Below, one piece after another: positions 1 through 10,100 of a stretch of 11,333 nt of DNA. The stretch is from Asterionellopsis glacialis (taxonomy: Eukaryota; Bacillariophyta; Plagiogrammaphyceae; Rhaphoneidales; Asterionellopsidaceae). The position numbers and the translations under genes were made by a program. Under the pieces are notes generated by a model. That model was not told the origin of the DNA, did not search any database, and saw nothing but the letters and a program-made list of their open reading frames with translations. The stretch spans positions 1 to 11,333 of the forward strand of contig WKLE02006343.1 of the NCBI GenBank assembly GCA_014885115.2, in the 5' to 3' direction. Positions within the stretch are counted from its first letter, which is position 1, and each line of letters starts with the position of its first letter.

Positions 1-254
1 CACAATTTGTCTTTTTCTGCAGAAAGACTACCCAATGCTAGTCCTTGCTCTGCAGAAACTCTTTTTGACATTGCAGGAAACACACAGGCATCCTTGGTGT
101 TGAGGATTGGTGATTGCGGAGGCTGAGGGACACGCATCCATCCATGCAATTCAAGTTCACTATCAAGATAATTCATCAATCCACCTTCCTGATGGGGACC
201 AGCACCAAGAATCTCTAATGCCCGGATCTGTGGAAACTGATCTCCCAGCGACCC
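1..254 (-). CDS. Possible partial exon of a divergent gene, product unknown (runs off left edge)
   Basis: On the minus strand the frame from 254 down to the window edge has no stop for 84 codons, while the rest of the upstream region is full of stops. The translation is mixed and protein-like, for example NYLDSELELHGWMRVPQPP, followed by two SAE triplets 11 codons apart that come from a repeated TCTGCAGAAA (16-25 and 49-58). A minus-strand TAG at 257-255 closes the frame upstream; the same bases could be a splice acceptor (CTTACCTGGTAG). Otherwise translation could begin at the Met codon at 176-174. I recognise no domain. It could be an internal exon, a first exon or a chance open frame. If real, it points away from the large gene and would share the 255-1078 region as a divergent promoter. 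Confidence 0.33.
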
Positions 255-469
255 CTACCAGGTAAGGGTCTCAGTACCATGCCTCCGTGGTCCTGGTTTG
301 ACCGGTTCTGAATTATTTACTCCGCCAAGTTTAACATAAAAAAATTACTTAGAAGATGCGAGTCTTATTCTTTGTTAAGGTCATTTGATGAGGTCATTTT
401 TTTTAGTTGAGGACATTTGTCGAGCCTATAAGGTACTATATAATACGAGATACCAATTTGGACTATGTA

Positions 470-498
470 TACCAGGTAATATTTTCAAGTACCTGGTA
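470..498. repeat. Inverted repeat of TACCAGGTA / TACCTGGTA
   Basis: TACCAGGTA at 470-478 is exactly complementary in reverse to TACCTGGTA at 490-498, with 11 bases between. It could be a paired binding site for a dimeric regulator or a small hairpin. The arms have the same sequence as the palindrome at 944-961. Confidence 0.7.
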
Positions 499-555
499 CT
501 GCTGTAGTAGGTTCCTTTATCATGGACCACAGTTTCCCGAGCAATGGCCGTACTG

Positions 556-588
556 GGTACCTGTACATTATGTAACAGGTACCTGGTA
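556..588. repeat. Inverted repeat GGTACCTGT / ACAGGTACC overlapping a TACCTGGTA copy
   Basis: GGTACCTGT at 556-564 pairs with ACAGGTACC at 575-583 across a 10-base spacer. The right arm overlaps an exact TACCTGGTA at 580-588. This is the middle member of the upstream motif cluster. Confidence 0.65.
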
Positions 589-904
589 GACTTGCGGAAC
601 TTTGTTTTCTTTCATCTTCTCTACTTGCTTCATTGTCTCACGTACTGTATTCTGTACATGATAATTTCTGTACATAATGACCGATGGAGAGTGGTTTCTC
701 CGAATATACCTGTACCATGTAGAACATATCCACTATTCTGATTATGCCGGGTTTCTTTTTATTTATAAAATAAAATAAAAGGACAAATTCAAGTTCAACC
801 TAAATTAATACCATACTACCGTAAAATATTATATTCCACGAGTAAATCACGGTAGTAGCAGGAACAAACAGAGAACAGGTGACTGTACCAAGTACGGTAC
901 TAAA

Positions 905-937
905 TACCAGATAGTTACTTTGTACACGTATCTGGTG
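905..937. repeat. Inverted repeat ACCAGATA / TATCTGGT, degenerate member of the family
   Basis: ACCAGATA at 906-913 pairs with TATCTGGT at 929-936, with a 15-base spacer. The arms are one-base variants of the TACCAGGTA motif. The repeat lies just upstream of the perfect palindrome. Confidence 0.55.
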
Positions 938-946
938 CAATATATA
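938..946 (+). promoter_or_regulatory. Candidate TATA-like element
   Basis: CAATATATA lies about 135 bases upstream of the start codon and overlaps the left edge of the 18-base palindrome. AT-rich strings are common in this flank, so this is only a candidate. Confidence 0.2.
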
Positions 947-961
947 CCAGGTACCTGGTAT
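944..961. repeat. 18-base perfect palindrome
   Basis: ATACCAGGTACCTGGTAT reads the same on both strands over 18 bases and contains two overlapping copies of the TACCWGGTA motif around a central GGTACC. It ends 117 bases before the chosen start codon. That would suit a proximal promoter or 5' untranslated operator-like site; the role is inferred. Confidence 0.75.
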
Positions 962-1078
962 CCCATCGACTGACACTACAACAACCTCGAGACGCCATTT
1001 TCAGAGTCAGAGGTTGTGTCCAAATACAACATATTTCGATTCATTCAACAAGGAAGACAGTTCAGAAAGCAAGAGACG

Positions 1079-1186
1079 ATGGCGTTAAGTATGCTGCTCT
1101 TGGCGACCATTCAGGATTTGTCTCGAGCACATGGTGTTCGACTTGCTTTTCTTTTGCTAAGCACATTTATGCATGTCAAATGCAGT
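1079..1186 (+). other. Signal peptide coding segment
   Basis: Residues 1-36. A hydrophobic core LAFLLLSTFMHV (22-33) follows Arg21, and a plausible cleavage site lies after Cys35-Ser36. The stretch before the core is long for a signal peptide, so Met5 (codon at 1091) is an alternative start. The hydrophobic core is the same for either start. Confidence 0.65.
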
Positions 1187-4100
1187 AATCTTGATCTGGC
1201 TTTGCCTACAGTTGCTGGTCAGATGAATCAATTGGATTTCTCAGACACGACTGCCACTGATGGAATAGTGACAGTTGTTCTGGACGTAGCTCCTACAGGG
1301 AAGCTCCTCACACTGAATCGATTTTCTTCTGGCCAATACATTCCAGTCTTACGTTCTTATGATGGACACGACTGGGAAAATGTTGCCGGTGCAGATCTTC
1401 ATCAGGAGTTTGACTGTTCCGACGATGTCGGAACCCGTAAATGTAGCATTTACCTTGATGCTAACGATGGATCCTACCACCTCACCATGTACGATCATTC
1501 CCTTGATAATCCAAGAGACGAAGTCGCTCGCTTCTTAGAACGAACTACCTTTGGACCGAGAAAAAGCGATTTAGATAATTGGAACGTGGATAACCCTCCA
1601 CTGCACCAGAGTTTTGCAATGTTCATGAAAGATCAAATAGAAAACGTTCAACCTAACCAGCATAAGGAATTCTTTCGCAAGAGAGTCAACCCTGAAGCCA
1701 CAGAAGTTTCCAAGATTTCTTACCCAGGACCCAATGCATGCGAAAGGTACTCACGTTGGAGGCGCTATGCCTTCCACTGGGAAGATTTATATTATAAAGA
1801 TACTCATTTGATTGAAGTCGAAACTCTTACAAGTGGCAATGACACTGGTTATGTCTTGAAAATAGCAGGTCAAGTCAGGACTGTCCTTACAGAGCCTTTT
1901 TCTTGGTACGCAGATAGCTGGAATAAGTTTCGAACAGACATCGGTGGACAAGTCAATATGACGGAAAGTCCCTTCAAGATATGCCATACCCCCTGGTATT
2001 TTAAGCGAACAGGCCTTTTTGAAATAGATGGTTCCAAAGGAGATCCTCTTGTACGATCTCTGTTCCTTGAGGTCAGTGGAGTATGCCGTGGTATTGTGAA
2101 CGGTAACCCAACTGTCAATCTGGACCCAAGATTCGTCCAAATGAGCGAACTTCATGTGCTTGATCTGTCCAATGCACCAATTCATGTTGTCAACGAAGAT
2201 ATGACGTTCGGTTCAGATCTCCTTCTTACTGAGTCCGTTACGGACGAGGTTTGCGACACCTTTCCTGACATAACTTCCGTTTATCATTGGCAAGAGGGTA
2301 AAGCTGATAAACGACATCCACCCGTATTTGCACTGTTGGCGGATGGGGACTATGCCATTCACAGCCCTCGCAAGCAGTTTATTGAAAACACCATTGACAA
2401 TCCTGCCATGGATGGAGGAGGGAATAGGGCCGTGGAAACCATGAAGCATTACAATGGACAGAATGTCTACACACTCTTTTGTTCTAATGTCCAACAAAAC
2501 ATTTTCAACGAAGAGGGTTGTAGACTGAGTTACGAACCTAACGCTTGCAGCAAAAATGATTTCAAAAATATGCATATGCTTTCTGCATCCCATCTTCAGA
2601 GAATCCACATCCAGACAGGTAAATACATATATGCCATCTGGGATCTTCGTTTGAGTGAGACAACAGATCATTACCCTTGTGCAGATGGCACACGTAGTCG
2701 GTGGGTACCAACTGACTCATCAGAATGCGACCCTTCAACACGAAATATCACAACCTTGACCCACGACGCATTTGCGGATGCACTCCATTCGCAACGAGAC
2801 GACAACGAAGAGCTCAGAGACATCATTAGTTCTGGAGGTTTCTGTGCAACCGAAGATGCCAATAAAGTTGAAATGGCCGTCTATGTTTTCGAAGAAGATC
2901 AGTGCTTTAAAACTGTTCATCCTGACGAGCTGTGAGTTTATCACTTGTTCGTTTGCTCCTCAAATCCCGTCAATTCCTTTCTGTTCAGAAGGGATTACTC
3001 AATATTTCTCTCTATCTTTTGTCTCTTAACGGCTTCAGGTCTGTCTATGACGTATCAACATTTCAAAATACAGCTGAGAGTTCAACTTATAATATTCCCA
3101 GCTTCAAAGATGTTGGAATGCTGCCGTTTCCCAACTCGATAACAATGGATGATTTTCATGGGAGAAACCCGGAACTTTGGCGTTATATTGGCCGTTTTGG
3201 TGATGTTGTGACAGATGAAACGATTTTTCCGGATTCACACAGTCTTCGGTCCAGTATATACGGTTATAGTTTCCAAGCTGTGCAAGATCTGGGGATCCAA
3301 GTGGATCCCGAAAAGGGAGTTTTGGTGTGTGGTTCACAAGGTGAGGTCGCACCGGACCCAGAGTTGGGAGAGCACTTTGATGTAAAGGAAACCACCCGTT
3401 ACCAATCACCAAGCTACAACGTCCAAAAGAGGAATGTGTGGACAATGCTTTCCTTATTTGGCGAAGACCAGCTTCGTCAACGCGTAGCATGGGCCTTGAG
3501 TCAGATTCTTGTTGTCGACCCTAACGTTTTGAATGATCCCTGGGCAACTGACCCGAATACTTCTTATTATGACATTTTCGTAAGACATGCACTCGAAAAC
3601 TATCGCGACATTCTGCGAGAAGTCGCTTTTCATTCAAAGATGGCAGCATTTTTAACGTATCTGAATTCTGGTTCTATGGCCTATAACTGGTATACACCTT
3701 GGATATTAAAATTATTACGTAAGTCTATGATTAGTCTGGGATAATAACAAAATTGAAGCATTTGGCGATGCAAATTGTTCATCTCATATTTTTGTTCAAA
3801 TATTTCACCTTATTTGTTTCTTGGATTTTACAGACCCCGACGAAAATTTTGCTCGTGAGTTTCTCCAGCTTTTCTCTATTGGTTTGGTCAAGCTCAACGA
3901 GGATGGAACACCAATGCTGGATAGGTTCAATCGACCCGTCCCAACTTTCGATACTACCGATATCGTATCTTTTGCTCGAGCCTGGACTGGCTTTACGCAA
4001 AGCAAACGCAGAGGGAACACGGAAGAGCAGGATCATGTTGGAGAAAGTCGCATGGATCCTTTGCATATCAACTGGGAGAAACGTGATTGGTGGCCAAAAC

Positions 4101-7100
4101 GTGGCCTCGACGGTAAATTTATCGGTGACAGGTATCCGCTATGTACTGATCTCCCTGAGAAACACTTTCTGAAAAAGGGCGCGAAGTACAGGCTTTTAGG
4201 GCCGTCTTCCACACCCAAGTGGCACTACGACCCCTCTGATTGGAATAGCGACACGACAAAAAAGAGAATGGTTATCAACTCAAATTCATCGCTGTATGCT
4301 AAACTGTGCAATGATATCGGAAACGGCTGCACTTTTGACAGCATTGTCACACTTGACACTCATCTTGAATGCCACGAGAAAGAGTGTCTTGTCGATACTG
4401 TCCGTGTGGTCCAGTTGACTCCAAACATTTTTTACGAGTATCTACGCGTCCCATGTGTACACCTTGCGTTCTACGAAAATGCTAGGCAATTATCTGCTAA
4501 TCGGCTAAATCAAGCAAACATGTGTGGTAAGTTCTTTTTCAAATAGCCTGATTGCGCCAGAGCATCACTTATTTTTCTCCTTTATTAATAAATCACGTAC
4601 TGTTTCAAATCCCAGGAAACCCTCTTCTAGCAAGTGCTGGAGAATCCTGCTGCAATTTATACCGAAAAGCTACTTACTGGAACGCGAATCGTCCCGACCG
4701 CGTCTGCGAATATACGGGCGAGCGTTTGACTTTTGAGTCGGCAATAGAACGGTGTTCACAACATGGAGGATATTTGTGTGATAACCAACAATATGTTGAC
4801 GAGGATGTTAGAAACCCGCAATGTTACACTACTCATTACGATGGAAGCCGAAGTCAATTTTCAAGTTGGTTATGGACGGTAAGTTTATCAACTTTATTTT
4901 GAGAGAATCGTTGAATGTCAGCTATACTTGAATCCACAAAATCCTAATTCACGACATTTACTCTTTTCGGACACATCAGAGAGCATCATGCTCATTGAAG
5001 GCTCTTGTCAACGAAAATGGCTTGCTGGCTGTTGTCCACGAGCCAGAACGGAGTCTACTTGCTGCATGGCCTCCAGACACGCCACCGAAGATACCCTCAT
5101 ATGTCAGAGCCGACCAAACAGTTAACTTCTTTAGTGTCCATTGGCCGAAGACTAAAGCTGGTGATGAGTTATTCCCCACCGTTTCGTCGACAAATGGTTG
5201 CGGTGACGGATGCTCTCAAACCGAGCATGGCGAATGCTTGTGCGATACTGTTGTTTTAAATACGGGAGTATTTGAGAGTTTACCTACGCGCGATGAAGTT
5301 CTTTCGAAACTCCATATTGGAGCATTCCCAATCGATATGTTCAACTATGAAGACTACCAATTTGTTGAATCGGGACCCGGTGTTGATGTTTATCGACGAG
5401 CTACACCAGTATCAACATATGAACCACCACCACCCAAACCTTATGACCATCCTTCATGCACGGGGAATCTTGTTCCATTCAACCATGATTTTGAATTAGG
5501 AACCCTCGATGGATTTAGCCAAGTTAATGCTGATATGTTTATTACTTCTCCTGGGTACAATAGTTCACATGCTGCCATCATACCAAATAGAACTTATAAT
5601 AATAGGGGAATGCTGCTTAGAGGAAGGCTTTTAAACTTCAAGTGTCTCGAACCGAACTCGACCATACGCATTCAATTTGATTGGCAAAATTTGAACAGCA
5701 CTACGAACGAGACGTTGGGGTGTGCGCATTGGTGGGAGTGCGCTTTTGCTTCGGTACATGTTAAGAGTTGGGACGACAACGGGAAAACTTCAGATACATT
5801 GGTGTCAAAACCTTATCAACTAATAACTCCAACGGATTTTTTTCCGAACCCAGGACAAGATGAATGGTCCCACTACTCTGAAGATTTTACAATTCCTGAA
5901 ATGTGGGATCTTGGGTATGGGTATAAAGAATTCCAATTTTATTTCTGGGGAGGAAAAGCTGAAGTTTCAAGCCCTACTCATCTACTTCTTGACAATATCA
6001 GGATCGAACAATTATCAACATTGCAGTCGACAACGGTGGATCAGTCGACGTCGTCCTCGAACAACGTTCCTGATACTTATTCGGAACATACAGTGTTCAA
6101 GGTGACAAGTGAATACGGCGAGCCCTTATACCTAAAAAATGCTGCATCCAATGTGAAGGTAAGTCTGTAGTTGCTATGGGGAGTGAGCATTTTTTTTCTT
6201 TCTATGAAAATTTTTAACATAATTTTCAATGTTTTGGACTCTTTTTCATATCCATACAGGTCGGGAGCTACAGCCTTCGGAATCCTCCTGGGTTTTTCGA
6301 TATTGTTGGTACGTACTTAATGGTATTTGAATGTAATGAATTCTCGATCAAGGCTCACTTGCTATTTTTCCATGTGTATTTTGCTGGAATGTTATCTTCA
6401 GATCCAGAAGAACGAGATGCGTATTATGAAACAGATGCAGTGATCGACCATGTTCTTCATCACCCTAATACCGGCCCTTTTCTGTCCAGAATTATAATGC
6501 AACATTTGGGCATTTCAAATCCATCCCCTCGATACATCCAAGCTGCCGCACAGGCGTTTAAAAGCGGCACATACACTTGGACTGACGGGTCCAGCGATGT
6601 ATCCTATGGTGACGGGCGATGGGGGTGCCTTGCGTCGACAGTTGCAGCAATCGTTTTAGATCGTGAAGCTCTGTCGGTCGTTTTGGATGCCGATCCAGCT
6701 CATGGGTCTCTAAAGCAACCTTTATTGAAGGTTGTGGGTTTGATGAGATCAATGGACTACACTCGTTCCTCATATGCTAAATTAACTATCCCCATGTTGC
6801 GAACAGGCCTTCGAAGTGCCATTGGACAGATGCCATACGAAGCTCCAAATGTCTTCTCCTTTTTTGAACCCGATTATTCTCCTGGAGGGCAGTTTGCTCA
6901 AGCCTCACTTGTTTCACCAGAGGCTCAAGTCCTGTCAATGGTAGAGACTGTCCAAACTTCTAACGGGCTCTTCTCCCTTATTACCAATGGATTGCTTGGT
7001 TGTAATGGAGGTTTCGGTGGAAATCTTTGGGTTGCAAACTCCCATGGATGTCAAATGCCATTTGGGCGCTTGGAATTATCTTTTGATGGAGTTTCTACTT

Positions 7101-10100
7101 CAACAGAAGTAATCAATGAGCTTGCATCACTACTAACTAGTGGCAGACTTAGCCAGAACAGCAGGGATTATATTAAACAGCAATATGATCTGACCTTTCA
7201 AAACGAGGGAGCGAGTTCTGCGCTCAAAGTAGCACAGCAATTGATGATCATGTCACCAGAGTTTCAATCAACAAACTTAGCAAGGCTCACTGGGGAAGAA
7301 AGAGGAGTTACAGCAGCTATGCCATCAAACGGAAGTCCTTACAAGGCCATTGTATACGCCTACTTGTTCGGGGGAATGGATTCATTCTATATGCTTTCTC
7401 CCTACAAGACTTGCAGTGTCTACAGCGGTACGTTTTTCAAACTATCTATGTTCATTTTTTTGACATTCCCGGATACATTTTTTTCTCAATTTTTCTAAAT
7501 TTTCCAAATTTTCTTGACAGAATACGAGGAGATCAGAACAACAACGGCGAAATTGGACGTTGGTGATATGATTCAGATTAATGCGACCTCATCAAATCAG
7601 GACTGCGACTTCTATGGCTTGCACCAAAATCTACGTGCTTTGAAAGATTTGTATGATTCTGGAGACGCAATCTTCCTTGCTAATACCGGTCATCTAGCAA
7701 GGCCCGTCAACAAGTTAAATTGGCTTAGTGAAACTAGAGGGCAACTATTTTCTCATTTCAGCATGATGAAAGAAGCAGAATATGTTGACGCTTTCCGAGA
7801 AAAAGCTGGAACTGGGGTTTTGGGCCGTATGCTCGATAGACTTCAGGGAGACGGTTTTGCAGTGGGCTCAGTCGGAATAAACAGCGCTGGTGCCATTTTG
7901 GACGGGGATCCAAGTCTCGCTAGATCCTCTGATGTTGTCAGCAGCTGGGGTATCTCTAATCTTTACCCGCAAACAGCTTCACCAGGAACACATAACAGAG
8001 ATGCCATGATGAGTCATTTCTTGAGCTTGAATGGTGCCACTGAATCGAATAGTGGGATGTATGGAAACCACTGGTCTCAGAAGTTCATTGATTCTGCCAA
8101 CAAAACAGGGCGTTTAATAGACTTAATGAACTTCGAAACAGAGACATCGTTCACTGGCGATAGCTTTAGTAAACAACTAAAAACGGTGGCAAAGATGATT
8201 TTCAAACACGAAGAAAGGGGAGTCGATCGAGATGCATTTTATATTTTTCTAGGTGGTTTTGATCACCACTTCAACATTAAGTCCTCTCTCCCAAGCGCTT
8301 TCAACGAATTGAACAACGGCATTAAAAGCTTTAGCGCCGAGCTCACAGCAGCAAATCTCCTAGAAAGTGTGACTTTGGTTTTATCTAGTGAATTTGGAAG
8401 GGTGAGTTACAAAGCGATGAAACTGATTTGCTGGCGGCTTTCCAGTGTTTCACCATAGTAGCAAAGTGAACGCCGAAACTAACATAGGTTCTTGTTTGTT
8501 CAATCTTTTTTAGACACTTACTCCAAATTCAGGTGGTGGCACAGGTAAGTAGATTTTGATCTAAATTGTTTGAAGCCAGTTATATGTTGCGTATTCCGAG
8601 ATCTCACAAGCTGCCCGTTTCTCGTGTTCTGTAGATCATGCTTGGGGAGGTAATTGTAAGTATTGATTTCCCTTGTAATGTGTACTTTCTAATGGCTCGA
8701 ACAGTATCTTACAATGAATACTTGATCACACTATTCACTTTTCTTTTTCTACAGATTTTGTGATGGGTGGAGGTCTGAAGGGCGGCAGAATCTTAGGGGA
8801 ATATCCAGCAGGATTCAGTGCGATGGACCCAACGAATGATGGTAGAGGACGTCTCATACCAACAACGTGAGTATATTGTTTTTGTGTATATTTTTGAGTA
8901 TTATTATGCACACGTGTTCCAATATCCTTTTGCTAATCGAATGAGTTCATTCAACTTGGTCACTTCTGAGCAGATCATGGGATTCGTTATGGAATGGCAT
9001 CGCTCAGTGGTTCGGAGTGACAGACGAAGATGACTTGAACTACGTTCTTCCCAATCGTAAAAATTTTGGCTGTTCTTTGCTTACTGATGCCGACTTATAC
9101 ATTGGCGGATCGCAGAAAACTACAGGATGCGGAGGAGAAAAAGTCAAATTCACTCAAGTATTCCAGATGAAAGAGGCACGTTATCTTACTGGTGAAGAAC
9201 AAAGGCAATACTGCGACAAATTGATTGCTATTTTGAGTGCGAATTTGGATGGTGCAAACATTCGATGTGTTATCACTGAACAAACGATCCGACTCGTGCA
9301 AGGTGGGGGTTCAGCCAGGAAATTGGCGTCAACATCAAATGATACTGTTGCTGAACTTGACGTTGAAACCAGTATCGAAACTGGTCTGGACACCACCGCT
9401 ACAAACTCTACTAACAGTACTAGTAATAGTACTAATTTTGGACAAAGTGCTATGGATATTCTAACCCAAAATGCTGACGAGATCACTGCTACTTCATCAA
9501 TTGACGATTTAGTAGGAGTCACAGACTTTGTGCAAGAAACAGAAGCTCCTACTGAATCACCTTCCAATGCTCCCTCTCTTTCTATGGTGCCATCTCTACC
9601 AGTACCTGATGCGGACTTCGGCCACTTTGATATTGCTCCCTTTGACGGCATTGATGTACTCTTTAGTAATGAAGGTAGCACGGAAGAGCTTGTTTTCCAT
9701 TTTAATATTTCTGATAGAGATGTAGGCGTCCGATTCTACGAACCAGACTGTAAAACGGCAGTGAACAGTACCTTGTTTCAGGCAATAATTGAAAGAGAAG
9801 CTGGTACTCCATCCAACTACGTGAATGCTACTGTCAAGATCGACGCCAAGCCAGAAAATATGTTTAATTCTCCCAACCTTTTAGTTGTGGACTCCAACAC
9901 CAACAAAGCCACCATGTATTTCTGCTTGCGCATGGATATGTACTTCCCGGATGGAGAAGAAGATCCCGTTAGTATAAATTTTCACGAAACTAACGTGACA
10001 CTTGTCTTAAATATGGCAACTGGATTTAGCATCGAAAGTGTGTCTACGGACCGCGAAGACGCACAAGCAGTGGACAAGCAGACAAGTGTAGAATATTATG

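Larger units (their letters stand above)
255..1078. promoter_or_regulatory. Non-coding upstream region with clustered palindromic TACCWGGTA motifs
   Basis: No convincing gene is visible here; the short open frames are in low-complexity, AT-rich sequence and resemble nothing known. The region holds six exact copies of a 9-mer TACC(A/T)GGTA, at 256-264, 470-478, 490-498, 580-588, 945-953 and 952-960, plus degenerate copies such as TACCAGATA at 905-913. Several are arranged as inverted pairs. It lies immediately upstream of the large plus-strand gene and probably contains its promoter and 5' untranslated region. Regulatory function is inferred from position and motif clustering only. Confidence 0.5.
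3997..5462 (+). other. Second DUF1800 insertion, part 1: Cys-rich modules
   Basis: Residues about 899-1324. It includes DRYPLCTDLPEKHFLKKGA from residue 943, which also has the look of a conserved signature, then Cys-rich segments. One spans introns 3 and 4 and contains Cys1087-Cys1088, Cys1122 and Cys1130 in ERCSQHGGYLCD. The helix-plus-GG pattern resembles C-type-lectin-like domains, but this is weak. A second is CGDGCSQTEHGECLCD near 5199-5249. Paired cysteines fit disulfide formation in the secretory pathway. Confidence 0.5.
7337..9067 (+). other. DUF1501 domain (alkaline-phosphatase-like family)
   Basis: Residues about 1886-2294, spread over exons 7-12. Motifs in order: YLFGGMDSFYML (Gly1896-Asp1899), FYGLHQNLRALKDLYDSG, SHF (1992-1994), GRMLDRL, GGFDHH (Asp2162, His2163, His2164), SEFGR (2204-2208), GGGTDHAWGGNYFVMGG (Asp2219, His2220), and GRLIPTTSWD near residues 2255-2266, ending in PNRKNF. 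These match the bacterial signatures GG.D, SHF, GGFDTH, SEFGR, GTDHG, KGG and PTTS.D. From memory, DUF1501 belongs with the alkaline phosphatase/sulfatase superfamily; the Asp/His motifs would be its metal ligands and all look present. Confidence 0.9.

Noticed and set aside
1..126. Plus-strand open frame at the left edge, 42 codons ending at TGA near 126
   Set aside because: It is short and competes with the longer minus-strand frame; no motif or splice support is visible.
407..741. Two overlapping short plus-strand open frames in the upstream region
   Set aside because: They are only 60-65 codons, rich in Tyr/Leu/Cys from AT-rich repeats, overlap in different frames, run through the palindromic motif cluster and resemble no protein.
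1016..1078. Extending the large gene upstream to GTG at 1016
   Set aside because: Nuclear eukaryotic genes rarely start at GTG. The first in-frame ATG is at 1079 and yields a signal peptide.
1787..2671. Long minus-strand open frames opposite exon 1
   Set aside because: They lie antisense to a clearly coding exon, overlap each other and show no recognisable motifs; they are shadows of the plus-strand frame.
3038..3833. Plastid targeting or a transposon origin for the gene
   Set aside because: No ASAF-type motif follows the signal peptide, and no transposase, reverse transcriptase or flanking terminal repeats are seen around the gene.
2932..8458. Reading each long plus-strand frame as a separate gene or a frameshifted pseudogene
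   Set aside because: Every break coincides with a GT donor and AG acceptor 89-115 bases apart, and removing these segments restores conserved motifs that cross the junctions (PDENFARE, GTDH, PTTSWD).
9181..9681. 166-codon minus-strand open frame opposite exon 12
   Set aside because: It is antisense to the Ser/Thr-rich coding segment and its Ser/Val-rich composition is the mirror of that low complexity.
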